DNA of 64,000 nucleotides from Tricholoma matsutake. Lineage: Eukaryota > Basidiomycota > Agaricomycetes > Agaricales > Tricholomataceae. Numbering within the stretch: the first letter of the stretch is position 1; every line of letters starts with the position of its first letter. The translations under genes were made by a program, and so were the position numbers. Below are positions 32,708 through 45,152 of this stretch, piece after piece. The DNA lies in NCBI GenBank assembly GCA_026075535.2, contig AP026549.1:434001-498000 (forward strand), given 5' to 3'. Under the pieces are notes generated by a model, which searched no databases, was not told where the DNA came from, and worked only from the letters and a program-made list of their open reading frames with translations.

Positions 32708-33912
32708 ATGCCACAAAAACGTCCAGTTATCCCAGCATGAAGGCATTACTCAGTGGATCTAAAGCAGTGCACCATCCATCAAGCATATACACTTCACAAG
32801 TGCTCAAAGGACATTGCAATTGATCTCAACATGCCCTTGCGCATTGTCCAATGTGTCAAGCAGATGTGGGATGAAATTGGGGAGGTTTGCCAAGATAGAA
32901 GGTACATGGGTAGATCACCACTGCTATCTATGCAGGAAACTCAGGTGCATCTACTTACGAAACATCAACTGATCTGATGAATCTCCCAGTTCATGCTCAC
33001 GCTACTGGAACACAGCCCAGATATATATCTGGATGAGATCCAGGAACAACTACAGGAACAACATGATGTTACTGTGTCCCTTTCCACTATCTCTTGAATG
33101 CTCAAAAGGCTCGGAATAAGTTCAAAAAAGGTACAACTTGAATTCATCAATCATCTGGCTGTCAATACACTAAAACTCCTGTTGTTAGCTGTCCAGAGCT
33201 GCTGCGGAGTGTTGTCAGGAAGCTCGTAATGCCTTTGCTCTAGAAATTGGAGCATATCCTGTAGAATATCTTCTTGCAGGTGATGAGGCTGCTGTCAATA
33301 TACTCACCACTTACAGAACTAATGGGTGGTCTGTCCAAGGACTTTGAGCATGCAAATGGTGCAACTTTGTTCATGGCACTCAGTATGTAAGCTTGAACTT
33401 GAGATCTCTTACAATGAATTCAAATAAGGATTGTCAGTTATTCAATGCTTCTGGCACTGTCAGTAGATATCATCTACAGCCATAGCAAGATTGGTAGTTA
33501 CAATGGTGACCAATTCATGGAATGGCTTGAAGGCCTCCTCAGTGTCATGAATCCCTACCCAGCACCCCATAGTGTCCTCATTCTGGATAACTGCCAAATT
33601 CATCATGTCCCTGGTGTTGAAGAGCTGTGTGAAGAACGGTCTGTGCTTCTTTCTTTACATTTATAATTTGGTCCTGATATGCTATTTAGTGGAATCAGAC
33701 TTGTTTACCTGCCTCCATACTCTCTGGATCTCAATCCGATAGAAGAATGTTTCTCATTTGTCAAACATTATATTGGTTGTCATGGCCATCAGTTTTGGGA
33801 TATTGTAGAACTTGGTGACAACATAGAACCATTTCTATTCTTATATAATGTGCTTGACCAGGTCACAGCAGAAGCCTGCCATGGTTGGTTTCATGACTCA
33901 GGATACATCTAG
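32708..33912 (+). pseudogene. DDE transposase of Tc1/mariner (DDE_3) type
   Basis: The ATG at 32708 gives MPQKRPVIPA, then TGA (32738), then a helix-turn-helix region with CTIHQAYTLHKCSKDIAIDL and QCVKQMWDEIGEV. The second HTH part is LLEHSPDIYLDEIQEQL then VSLSTIS, with TGA at 33095 where relatives have Arg. The catalytic domain follows in other frames: GDEAAVNILTTYRTNGWSVQ (first Asp, about 33282), SVLILDNCQIHH (second Asp, about 33585) and LPPYSLDLNPIEECFSFVKH (third acidic residue, about 33740). At least two frameshifts and several stops inactivate it. Confidence 0.8.
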
Positions 33913-34170
33913 ATATTGAATCAATATGATTAAATTCCAGAACTGGATAAACAAATGTGTGTTAAAATGACCAAAGTCACAATGAGTATCTGAAAATAGG
34001 GGGAAAATGGTATAATGAGGGTATAACTTCAGGGGATTGAAGAGTGGTAGGATCATGAATAAGGTATCACATCAGATGAATGATGAATAGAAGGATATGT
34101 AGTCAGAATTATATGACAAATAGAAGAAAGTCTCGAAGAACATGAATATGGTATTGAAGTTGTGGATAAA

Positions 34171-35838
34171 TCACCTGCATTTCTTCCCAAGTGCACGATC
34201 AACATGCTTCATTTCAGCTTTGGAAGCCTCCATAATAAACTGTGCATTTCCTGCTGAGATGCCAAACTCTGCACTAGAGAGGCGATCTATGCTGATTCTT
34301 GTGATTTCATCAATGTGATAGAAATCCTTGACCTCAAACTCATCAGCATACTTTGAAAGGTTTCAACAAGAATACTTCTCATCGAGCTGAGCAAAGAACA
34401 GGCAGATTTCAGGATAAGGATTGGCACCTATATCATCAGGAGGATCACTTGACAGAATTGCATGATGGGTGGATGACTGCGGAGTGGGTGTAGATGGATA
34501 TGTGGTACTACTACCTTGCATTGGTGGCATGAACCATGGTGGGGGTGTCATGAATGCATAGGGATTGTACATTGGACCAGGAGTTCCACCGGGAGCAAAT
34601 GGCATTGAGTTGGGAACAGGGATGGGAGCAGCCTGAGGAGTCACAGACAGAGAATTATCAGAATGGAAGGCTGCAAAGAGATCTCCCTTTGGTGGTGTGT
34701 GGAGCGTAACTCCCTGATGTCCACCAGCCTAATAAGTAAAATTAGCCATCAACCACAGTGAATAGCACAGGAAGAAACTACCATCGCAGTTGCCCAGCCA
34801 TGCAGTTGGTTGAAAGTCAATCTAACATGCTGACCAGTCTTGCCAATCTTGCAGGATTTTGTTGGTCCACAAAGCTGACACTTACTCAGTGCTTTTTGGA
34901 GCTCCCCTAAAAACCTCTTTTCCTTCTCCATGATACCTTCATCATCCTTGTCATCCTCATCATCTGAGTTGTCAAGATCCAAAAGAGCCATTGGCTTGTT
35001 CTTCAGCTTCCCACCACCATTTTTGGCAGATACACCTTTGTTATTCCCCTTTGCACACAAAGATGCCATGTACTTGAATAAAGATGAGTTGACATCACAT
35101 ATAATCATGGCAGATAACACACCTGGTCACTTACAATGACCTTGACCTGAACAATAGACTTCTTCTTTGCTTGCATCTGCACTACATCCTCAAGACATCC
35201 TTTCCAATCATCATTCGAGGCCAATGTGATTGGGTCCTCCTTTTGTGCAGCAGTAGCAAGCTTATATGAGAGACCAGGCTTTTTGTGGCATTCACTACAC
35301 CCTATTGTCTTGTAAATTATCTCAAGGGCTTCCTCAAAGGCCACAGCATGTGACAAAGTCTTGCATTGATGGCCATCACTTGTAGATTGTGGAATCAAGA
35401 GAACGAGGGCTGCAAATATGTCAAGGTGACAGTGGTCAATAATGGCAGGTGTTCAGAGTTTGACAATGCACTCAAGTCCTCTGGTTTCTTTTCTTCCACC
35501 TGATCTGCCACCTTGACTTTCTTGCATGCCTTTACAAAAGGGTCTAACCCGAGATCATCCATCCCTCCATCGTCAAACTCCTGAACCACATCCTTAGTAC
35601 TCTTGGGTGGCTTTTTGGAAGCTGGGGCCTTGGAAATTGATGAGACAGGAGGGGGAGTCCATTCATCATCTGTCGCAACAGACTCTTCAAGTTCAGCCTG
35701 AGGATCCGCAGTTATCTCATCTGATGAGTCTGAGAAGTCATCCTCGATTGCAGGCACAGCAGTTTGACCAGAGATAGTGATCTTGAGGGTGGAATCTGTC
35801 CTTTTGCATTTCTTGACACCCGCTTGATGGCCGCTCAT
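34171..35838 (-). pseudogene. Multi-exon passenger gene inside the mariner-type element
   Basis: The start MSGHQAGVKKCKRTDS at 35838 fits better than the in-frame upstream Met at 35874. The first exon is acidic and Pro/Lys-rich (low complexity). A further exon carries ALEIIYKTIGCSECHKKPGL and QVKVIV, ending at a GTAAGT donor (about 35137) with an acceptor near 35068. The next exon has MASLCAKGNNKGV, an acidic run, KCQLCGPTKSCKIGKTGQHV and TFNQLHGWA (a possible Cys-rich zinc site). The last has a Pro-rich linker, a TGA at about 34363 and FYHIDEITRISIDRLSSAEF with ISAGNAQFIMEASKAEMKHV. I recall this family from many Agaricomycetes, function unknown. Confidence 0.6.
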
Positions 35839-35984
35839 GATTGTTGAGGGATAAGCGTCATCAATATCATTCACTCAGCACTGGCATGGAAATCACAATT
35901 TTGAGTTTTATACTTTTCACATATTTGATGCTACAGGCTTGTAATGGACAGAAAGGAGACCCAGAATATATATTTCGCATGGCA

Positions 35985-36087
35985 ATAGGTGAAGAAATGA
36001 GTGAGCTACAAGAGAAATACTTTCAAACTCAAAAACCGGTGAATTTTGAAAAAAACCAGCCACACCCTAAGTTCCTCAAATGGCAGT
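35985..36087 (-). repeat. Right terminal inverted repeat of the mariner-type element
   Basis: Reverse complement matches 32446-32555 over its length with scattered mismatches and a short T-run difference. Confidence 0.75.
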
Positions 36088-37660
36088 AATAGTTGTATTC
36101 TTTCAGTAAAGCCGTTAAACTTTGTACATACAGAAAACAAAGAAATACCTTGCTTTACAAATGAAAATATCTAGGATAAGGGTGATGTGAACTTGGGGAT
36201 GCATAATGAAGAGAGGAGCAGGACCAAGATGCTGCTGTGAAGTAGGCAATCACATCTGGCAGCATGGCAACCTGGAACTTGTGTGTCCACAAGGGTGACG
36301 TGACACCCAGCTGACGACAAGGGACAATGACAGCCACTGGCACCCCCAACTGCCGCTGCGAGCAACTGCTCGCGGGGTGGAAACAGGGGAGAAAGCAGGG
36401 AATGTTCATCCCATTCCTGCCACGTTCACTACTGACCTCTTGTCCTCTTGCATCCTTTCCTCCTTGTCTCATGGCTATGTCAAGGTAAGCCCAATCCTGC
36501 TCTTTTTACAGGAAGACTTAGGAAGACTTTACTAACAAAAACAATGTATTCTAGACAATGGCTCGAAGCACTTCCCTGTTGGATTCAAATTTTGAATGAC
36601 ACCATGTGGCACTGTTTGAGCCAGCCATCTTCATAGAACCACCATGGCCCCTTGGAATTCCCTCCCCCCAGGCTCTCATTCCCACTCCCCTTACAAGTCA
36701 AACACCATACTCTCATGGGCTGGGTTTTCAGGGAGCATCCAAGAGGCAAGTCATGTACATCCTTCCAGTGTTTGATGTTTGAATATGTGCACTTTCACAT
36801 ACGTTGACATAATAAAATGCTGTTGCCGATTATATTCATCAGATCTTCATCTGATAAGCTTTGGATAAAATTTTAATTAAGAAGAGAGAATGACAACCAT
36901 CTTGATAGATGCTGACTGAAAGATATCACATGGCACATGACGATGCAGGGAGGTTGTGGGTTGAGTGGTTGGTCATTTGTATAGCAAATTTCAATGTATA
37001 ATTTGAGCACTGAGGGGAGAAGGTAGAAGTGGACGTTGCATTGGGTGATGGATTGGGGAGGTGGTTGAGATTCGATGAAGAGGATTAAGACTCAGAGAAT
37101 GTGCATGAATGTGAATGCAGTCACAAGGGGTGTGGGCCATCAGTGGTCAGCAGGGGTTTCGGAGCAGAAATGGTGTGATTCGAGGCACAAGGGATAGAGA
37201 TCAGAGCTGGCAGTGGGCAGTGGGGGTTGGTTAGTGGAAACGGTAGGAGACAGGGCACAGGGGAGGCAAGAAAAAAGAATGGTGAACTCAAACAGCACCG
37301 CCAGCTCGCTGTTTCTTTTTATTTTCTATTATTATTTTATTTTATCTTATGCTGAGATTGGTGAGGCACTAGGTGCATTTTCTAGGGCAAACATCTACTG
37401 ACGTTTGTCCTTTTTGTGTCAGTTACATCGGCCAAAGCCATCACCATCGAACGACAATTGTTTTTGCAGAGACAGTGGAAATAGATAGGCATCATCATGT
37501 TACATGTTTGTTCACTAATTTGAATTATATATCTACATCAAAAATGAATGTGAGTCCTTCATGAAGAGTGCAAAGTGATAGAGAATGTGAATGGACCAAG
37601 TGACTGCAAATATCAAAGAAGGAATGTGAGGCTCATGATTTAAGGCAGATCACAGAGCGT
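36088..37660. other. Stretch without a supported gene
   Basis: A GC-rich part at 36155-36475 contains the inverted CGAGCAACTGCTCGCGGGGT copy of the dispersed motif at 10.2 and 19.4 kb. The rest (36.5-37.6 kb) has only short frames. GTGG/CAGGGG-rich sequence at 37130-37270 is low-complexity. Confidence 0.45.
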
Positions 37661-38420
37661 ATGGTGTGCAGGAACTTGGTGATCGTCGATGTGGACATCT
37701 TGGGCATCAAACACAATGAAAAACCTGTCACTCAACTCCCCTGTTTTACAATCTCATCTTCCACACTCAACAGTTGCGAATCCTCCCTCCTTTTTCTTAC
37801 AATCAATCACCTGTCGGTCTTCCCCATCTGGTTCACCCAACAAGCCCCAGAATTCAGTGCACTGGATCGAGGTACCTTTCTGGATGGGTTGGCTTGGAGG
37901 AGACACAGCTTTGTATCTGGTGAACTCCAGCTCAGAAGTGGAGGCGAATGGCCCATCTAAGTTGAGCGAGAGTGGTGATGATGGCATTGACCTGTCTTGA
38001 ACCTGCAGCAGGGTGATTATACTTACCAAAATGGTGACATCAAGTCAAACATACCTTGGCTTATTCTGAAAGTTCGAAAAGCCCAACAACAGACTACAGT
38101 GCCAGTGGTGCTGCTGGCAGGTTCAGAAACAGGCATAATAGTTGATGTGTGGATGCAAGAATATTTTATGGTGATCAGCTGACTAAGCGCAAATCCCACG
38201 TTGATTCCAAGTTCTCAGTATTGAGGACTTGGTCTTATACCAACCTGGACCTGCCAAAAAAATTGGGGTCAGACATCTATTCGTGCGGTTTTAGCCAGTT
38301 GGACTTTAAAAATGCAGTGCTTGTATCTCAGATTCCATACTTTTTCTGCACTGCCTTGGCCTTGGATTTTGAATGTCTGTCTACTTATATGACTACTCTG
38401 GTAAGTATATCAAAATAGTC
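37661..38420. other. Possible remnant of an anonymous gene, unresolved
   Basis: Short plus-strand frames such as TYQNGDIKSNIPWLILKVRK (38020 onward) and RTWSYTNLDLPKKLGSDIYS (about 38225 onward) look protein-like but cannot be joined into a gene. No domain recognised. Confidence 0.25.
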
Positions 38421-39931
38421 CTTGTCTGGTCGCTCTGAGATATAGCAAAGGACAAACAGGCTGAGAGCTTGTTGTATTCTTCTTGGTAGTATTGGTTGAC
38501 CATTTGCCTGACCAACAGTCTCAGTGTGCACCAACGAACCACTCTACACTCGTCTTCTTCATCACTCGTTGCATTCCGTTCTTCTCTTTCATCACCATAT
38601 GAGGTTTCCTCCATTCGCCATTCTGGATATACCAGCCTGACTGTCTCTAGCACAGGCATGTCGATGTCCTTGACCAAGTCCACAATGCTGACATCCATCA
38701 GAAGTGTGAGTTTTCTTACATTACCCCAGTGGACACAGTTTTGGGATGATGACGGCAGCTGGATACCATGCACAGCAAGTATGATCTCCTCGACTCTTGG
38801 GTAATAAATGATGAAATTGTCCCATGTCCAGCTCCGTGTGGTGCGCTCCATTTTCTTTGTGACATAACATGGGGTGCAGACCATTAGCTGCTTTATGCTC
38901 CCTGAAAACGTGCTTCTGGAAAAATCGATGGTACATGTGTCGCATAGTTGTAGACTGCCTTTTTTGAGCTTCAGCATATCCAGCTTTGTAACAGGGTTGG
39001 ATTGAGGCAAGTGGTATGTGCATGTTGTGTGCATGTTCAGCATTGTTACATTTGGTAAGTGGAGCATGTTTACACCTGCTAGCCATGATAATTTGACAGA
39101 TAGGTTGAGGCACGTCAATCCTATTGCTATGGCATCAAAATCATCGAAGATAGGCCTTGGACATAACAACACATGCTTGAGAGTGCAGCGCTCAGTGTCA
39201 ACATTCCCCTGGCATTCCCATCAACATCCTACAAGCATGAAATTGATGTTCAACACTTTGAAATGTGGTGTGTTGTTGACTCGCACAATGGACGGATTAC
39301 TGCTGATAATGCTTAGCATTTGTAGCCATAGTGCGTGTAAGACCATCTGGTAATCTGATTTGGTGTGTGGGAAACAGCAGCGCCCTAAGCCGCTGCGTGC
39401 TGCAGTTCTGATGTCATTAAGATAGAGGTGTAAATGTTCAAGGTTTGGGAATAATGGTAGATCGACCATGTGAATGAAGTCAGATGCTATGGTCAACCTG
39501 AATCAACTGATACCTCCTGTGACATGAGGCTTTTGCAGTCCAGCAAACATGGAATGAATGTCCACTGCGGATACCACCAAGCAACAAGTGAACATCATTG
39601 TTAGCGTGATAGGGAAAGGAGTGGCCGACTGCAATGCACTCACGTGATCTACCCACTCACTGAACCAGTCGATAGCACTTTGAAAATTGATTGGCAGTCC
39701 ATTGTGCGTCTGTCCCTCAAATTCTGCAGTAAACTTTTTGTAGGGGTTGCAGTCCTTCATACTTGGGGTGGCAAGCAGGTCACAAAATTGGGGACTGGTG
39801 TGATGTACAGATAACCAGTCTTTGTGTATGATATGCCTGTCTACTTGCCAGGTGAATTCATCAAGGATGTCAAGATAGTAGATTATGATCTTCTCCAGAA
39901 GTTCCGCTGGAAACAACATTTGCTTTGGCAT
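38393..39931 (-). pseudogene. F-box/LRR-like protein, frame broken
   Basis: The true ATG at 39931 gives MPKQMLFPAELLEKIIIYYL, which resembles an F-box start (L-P-x-E-L-L..I..YL), then WLSVHHTSPQFCDLLATPS. A stop at 39503-39505 is followed by LTIASDFIHMVDLPLFPNLE and HLHLYLNDIRTAARSG. From about 39170 another frame gives LSVKLSWLAGVNMLHLPNVT, LRLLVRQMVNQYY and other short leucine-rich stretches with irregular spacing. An F-box protein would recruit substrates to an SCF ubiquitin ligase; the LRR-like part would bind the substrate. Assignment rests on pattern only. Frame changes near 39500 and 39200 suggest decay, though one may be an intron. Confidence 0.45.
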
Positions 39932-40444
39932 GATACTGTGGTAGGTGTCCTTTTAAATGCTGGCTTATCTGTGTTTACAGAGGGCATTTCCTAATGCTCT
40001 GCCATGCATATGGTTTTTTCTGGGCTTTGACCAACCCCCACGGCATTACATTGTACTTGGTGTGTGCTGCCCCTTAAATACTATTCATCTGATGTGGGTG
40101 TCTTCTTTCCAGTGCCTGCATTTAGCCATACCCTCAGATAAAGAGGCCCCTATGTATTTTCTCCTTCCTCCTTGCCAGCCCCTGCACCTGACTCCATTAT
40201 TACAGTTCTAGCAGTGCTAAGTGCAGGATCATTTCCAGAAACACTTGTCCATCTGCAAAAGGAATCAAGGCTTCATTTCTTGTTCGGAAGGATGGGCAGG
40301 CAACATTGTGCATTTTGTGAACCAATTCTTCCACTAATCACTGACACACATTCAGTGCCCCTCATTTTGCTGGCACAATGGACCAAGCTAGTCTGGGCTC
40401 AGGGTATTTCTACAACTCTCTGTGGTCTTCATCTGCTTACCTAC

Positions 40445-41440
40445 TTCAATAAGTACTGCATGTTCAGGTTCTCCTGTCCTGTCCGCGACCTATGGTGTTT
40501 TACATGAACTCAGCTCAGATCTGGATATGCCAGATGTTACAATGTAGGTGCATATTCCAAGTCTTCTGGCTCGATGTTGATGTTCTGGTTGTCAGTTTAC
40601 TGGGACAAACTCCTGTTCGTATGCATGTCTCCCCTACTAATATAAAAGTTCCTGCAACTATGTATGTTTTTATTTTTGGGCCCGCAAGTATCCCTTTCTT
40701 CATTTTGTTGTACCAGAAGAACTCCAAAATCTGTTGGTAAAATTGGGAATACTCACAACACTACATGATGGTCTTGTATGGTTTTAATTTTTGTATATGT
40801 GCTGACTCTTTGCTTGTCAGCTTTTCGATTCAAACACCTGGGTGGAAAAGCATCTCTCCAACCAAAGTGAAAGGTAGTATGTCTACATATGTTTTGTCTT
40901 GTTAGGATGCATGTCTCCCAGGGCTCATGTCATCGTAGGCAATGTAGGCCAAGCAGACCCAAGTGCAGCACCATCACCACCAATTCTGCTTGTCAGCCTG
41001 CAAGGAAAGAAACAAAGTTGGGCAAACAAGCTAGTCCAGGCCCAGGAGATATGTGCGCATTCCTGGGTCCCACATTTTTCATTATGTCCACTTACCAGTT
41101 TCAAAAGTACGCCATATTCTGGTTCTCCTGTCTTGTCCACAAGCTACAGCATGTTATGTGAGCTCAGCTCAGACTTGGATTTGCTGGATATTGTGACATA
41201 GGCACATTTCTCAACTTTCTGGCTTGAAGTTGACGTTCTGTTATCAGTTTACTGGCCCAAACTCCCATCTGTAAGCATGTCTCCCCAACCAATAGAAAAG
41301 CTCCTGCCACTACATATGTTTTTATTTGTTGGCTCACAAGTATCCCCCGGTTTATGATGTTGTACCCAAAGGACTCCCAAATCTCTTGGTGAAGTTAGAA
41401 ACAATCGTGACCTGAAGTGACCATTGTCTTGTAATAGGTT
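40445..41440 (+). repeat. Direct duplication of about 340 bp, period about 650 bp
   Basis: Copy 1 (about 40445-40785) and copy 2 (about 41092-41440) share GGTTCTCCTGTCCTGTCC versus GGTTCTCCTGTCTTGTCC, then GAGCTCAGCTCAGA-like sequence, CAGTTTACTGG, GCATGTCTCCCC and ACAAGTATCCC. In a shared frame both encode GSPVLS..Y..LxELSSDLD, so the duplicated unit includes former coding sequence. Confidence 0.65.
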
Positions 41441-41939
41441 ATGTACTGTCTTGCAAACATATATATGGTGACAATATATATAAATTGTACAAAGCCATGC
41501 AGGTGATATATTGTGCAAACATCAATGGGATCTGCTAAAACGACGCAACCCAGATATCTGTATTTGGTAGGTAGCCAATGTTAGACTTTGGTGTAAATAT
41601 TATGAGATTCCACAAGGGAGTGATGAAATGCCGCTTTCAATGAAAATCACAAGTTGTGTATTTTGAATTTATTGTACACTGTTCATGCCACCGTATTATA
41701 GCCAATTCAAATAATTGTTCACTAATGACCCAAGATTGCAACTGCTACTACAAATGCTGCTACATATTATTCCTGCACTTCCTTCTGGCACCAATTGACA
41801 TGCTGGTCAACCAGCATTCACTCTTCTTCAACATCTATGTAAACTCCATAACCTACCCATCGCTTCAATATTACAGATTGGTTCTGCTCAGGTACACGTC
41901 TTCTGGATTTTAATGCTTCCTGATGTACAATTGCAGTCA

Positions 41940-43200
41940 GTAGTCATTCATCAGTACAAGCCTGCATTCTTACTTGGCCGAAATGCGGATCCAACAAAGC
42001 AATAGACCTCAACACGACCATCATCTTGTGCTTGTCGTCCTTCAGGGGTACAATGATGAATGACACCTGTATTTTGACTATGTCTCCAATTTGAAATATG
42101 TTTGGTGTTGCTGCTTTGACACTAGGCAGTTCATTCATCAGTGTTTTCATAAGTCTCAACACATTTATGACCTGCTTACCACTTTGTACTATCTGTGTTC
42201 TTGTGAACCTCATAAAATAATACTTCATTTTCCTCACCATATATGTACCCTTCCTTGGTTAGTTTTTCAAGAATGCCATGAGGATATACCAAAGCCGGAA
42301 TCGGGAGGGAGGCCATTCCAGGTGTGTCACATTGGGCTGTAAGATACCAGTTTGAAGCTTTGAGAGTATTGCCCATCATAGGAGCTGTGGTCAGCATCCA
42401 GGTTTCGAGTGATGCATCTTCTACACTGTGGACAAATTTACCATATATTTCCTGGGTGGCATCTAAGGCCGCTTTGAATGTGGGTGTCCCACACCCGAGT
42501 AAAGCAACTCCTTGTTGAAGGTAACATGCCTGGGCAGTTGTCCTTGCTTTGATTATTCACTAATGGACCTCATGAGTAATTTGCAAGCTCACCTTATCTT
42601 GTCAACAACAGGCAGTAAATTCTTGGCAGTTAACACTCCTTGGATTACTGCTTCCTCTGCCGCTTTTTCACATCCATCTGTATGCACCAATCGGAGTGTC
42701 TGCGGCACATCAAAGTGTTTAACCTTAAACTTTGTCTGCCATTGCAGAACCTGCTTCTGGTGAGTGTTGCATTTGGGACTCTAGCCAGACCTATACTCAC
42801 TTTCATTAAACTTGCCAAATGCCGGTCCTCAATTTCTTTGTTTTTGCTTGCACTTTTCTCCAGCACTTCTGCTATCCTCAGTATTAATTTCAGATTAGAC
42901 ATTTAGTTTTATTCACTCACCAGCTCCTGCAATGTTGTAGAACTTGTCAATGATAAAGAAAATACACTGTTCTGCTGGGAGGGACTAGAGTATTTTCATC
43001 TGGGTTTACACAAGTATAGAAGCTGAGTCTGATAAATGTGCAATTCACTGGCCCATGACTTATTGCCTGTCCCATATTTTCATGCCGACAAGACTGTATT
43101 TCGAGTCTAGAAGTTCCATTGCTAGTGCATCCAGATACATGCACATTGAAGTCTCTTGTTTGGTTGAGCCTCAGGGGCTGGACTTTTGCTACCACATCAC
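41940..43200 (-). pseudogene. Anonymous protein with GDIVKIQVSF module (related to 29.4 kb gene)
   Basis: Minus strand. From about 42400 it reads NWYLTAQCDTPGMASLPIPA, LVYPHGILEKLTKEGY and MKYYFMRFTRTQIVQSGKQV, then NIFQIGDIVKIQVSFIIVPL and KHKMMVVLRSIALLD. The last part aligns by eye with the plus-strand gene at 29.4-30.0 kb, so the two are members of one repeated family. Fragments at 42645-43195 on the same strand (SVRFCNGRQSLRLN-like and DFNVHVSGCTSNGTSRLE) may be upstream exons. Function unknown. Confidence 0.4.
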
Positions 43201-44600
43201 AAATGTGTCATGGTTATCTGTCTGATGTTCTGCTGATGGATCCAAAGTCTTCATTCGGTGGCCCTTGTCAAATTTGATCTGGATGTTACTACTGGTTTTG
43301 GTAAGTTTCCTATCTCGGATATCAAATTTGATCCTTGGCTTTACTCGGATTACAGTCTTTGGCACCTTTTCTAGCTGTTTGCCATATCAACATTCTCTCA
43401 CAGGCTATTCTTCCAAGCATGTTCTGCTCAATGCCTTAGTAAAGATTCTGTGCAACACATGGTTCAACTCGCGATGTACTTTGAAATATGTATCATTGGC
43501 TCTGGAAACCCCCAACTGCTGTTGCTGTTTTGGTTGTCAGATTGACTTTTTGTACATCCCTTTGGTCGCCTGTTTCCTTTGTACACATCTGATGTTTCAT
43601 ATCTATGAAGGGGTGAGCTTCTGCAATCGTCAATGATTCACCATTGACACATTGCATGTCAAGAATCATGATTCCTTGTGTCAGGTGTTCAACAATGTTC
43701 TTCAGTCTCTGTTCAATAAAATGGCAATTCAGAACAAGGTCACTGGCCAACATCCCCTTTGCTTGTTCTCAACATCATATCTCGCTCATCTCACTATGTC
43801 CACACGTAAAAACTCCAATGCTGTTAGGTCGGTGAGTTTTTTCCTTTCTGTTTGATTTCCTGCACATCACTTCTGACTAATTTTCAAGGTGCTTGTTCTT
43901 ACAATTGCTTATATTTTCTTTCTGACTATTGGGGTGAAAGACCCATGGGTATCAATGCCCATGCACAGTCGAAGTGAGTATTTTGACATTTGAGTTGGTC
44001 CTTACTCATGGTGTCATGTCAGGCGAAAAGTTGTTCAATCCAATGATTCTGAAGTGTATGTGTCTGGGCGCGCTCCACTTGTGAACTGCAACTTGACTTT
44101 CTTATTTCAGTGAAATCATTGAACCTTCCAGCAAAAAAAAACATGTGTACATAGCTGGTTTTACCCATCCTTTTTGGTTCCTATTAGCTGAGCTTTCTTG
44201 TTAGGGAGAACACCCAATCTGACCACACTTCAAAAAGTACATGTCATGGTTCCCCAGCTCCACTGCCTGGGTCCCAGGCTTATCAACAACTTCCAGGTGT
44301 GTTGGTCTCGTAAGTACTGATGATTGTCCACTATATCCCCCATCTCATTTTCCTCAATGTAGAAATATTGTTTTGGCTGCCATGCAGGCTGCCTCTGCTT
44401 CTGCCAACTTGCCCATTTTTGGGTCACAAGGTTCAGGTGATGCCCCAGCCTCTGCAGGCCCTGCTGTCAAGGATCTCTCTGTGTGCATTGATCTGTTTCA
44501 TTATGATATATTTAATGATGTGCTTGCCATAGCTGAGCTGCTAAGCAGTCTGCTTTTCCTCTGGAGTGAGTGTTTGGCTTTGTCTAGTTTATTGTATTGT
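43201..44600 (+). other. Fragments of an anonymous gene, unresolved
   Basis: Protein-like runs on the plus strand include DVTTGFGKFPISDIKFDPWL (about 43274), QLAMYFEICIIGSGNPQ (about 43467) and LAAMQAASASANLPIFGSQG then KDLSVCIDLFHYDIFNDVLA (44370-44530). They are in different frames and cannot be joined with confidence. Confidence 0.3.
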
Positions 44601-44657
44601 AATCCTAATGGTTAATGGTTTATTAGAACATAGTAGATTGACTTAAACCCTAGACTA

Positions 44658-44955
44658 GGGTTTGTTGTTTGGGTTGGTTGCATGGTTGGTTGGTTGGTTG
44701 GTTTATTGGCATGGGTAGAACTGGACAGAGTCTGAGGGGGGGCCTCATAGGGTGGCCATGGAATAGGACTGGACAAAGTCAGAGGGGCAGGCATCCTGGA
44801 AGGCCATGTACAGGACTGGACAGAGTCAGATAGAGGCCATTCTTGAACACCATGGAATAGAACTGGACACAGTCAGAGGGGCAGGCATCCTGGAAGGCCA
44901 TGTACAGGACTGGAGAGAGTCAGATAGAGCCATTCTTGAAAACCATGGAATAGGC
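44658..44955. repeat. (GGTT)n microsatellite and about 96-bp minisatellite
   Basis: A GGTT run at about 44673-44704 precedes units containing GGACTGGACARAGTCAGA, GGCAGGCATCCTGGAAGGCC and CCATTCTTGAA. Comparable points lie at about 44766 and 44861, with a shorter copy before and a partial copy after. Confidence 0.75.
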
Positions 44956-45152
44956 AATCCAAGCCTGTGGTCTGAGGCTGGATGCCGGATATTATTAATA
45001 GAGTGGCTGTTTTGATGTGTGTTTTATTTATAGAACAGTTACATACAGCAGTAGTATAGGAGAAAGAATAATAAGTTTCTTGTCTCGTTTCCCCCACTTG
45101 TCTCTAAGAGAATTATCTCTTCTCTATTCATTTCCCAGCCTGATTTCCAAAA

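Larger units (their letters stand above)
32446..36087 (+). mobile_element. Tc1/mariner-type DNA transposon carrying an extra gene, about 3.64 kb
   Basis: Left end ACTGCCATTTGACGAACTTA and right end (reverse complement) ACTGCCATTTGAGGAACTTA begin inverted repeats of roughly 100-110 bp. They remain similar to the inner end, where both read CTTGTAGCTCACTCA. TA or near-TA dinucleotides flank both ends (32444-32445 and about 36088-36091), as expected for Tc1/mariner elements. Inside are a plus-strand DDE transposase pseudogene and, on the minus strand, an unrelated multi-exon gene. Ordinary fungal mariner elements are about half this length. Confidence 0.75.

Noticed and set aside
32708..33912. 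An intact, active mariner transposase
   Set aside because: The catalytic Asp/Asp/Glu contexts exist but lie in different frames with several stops.
44640..44660. Telomere-like AAACCCTAG / CTAGGGTTT
   Set aside because: A short palindrome beside a GGTT microsatellite, not a tandem TTAGGG run.
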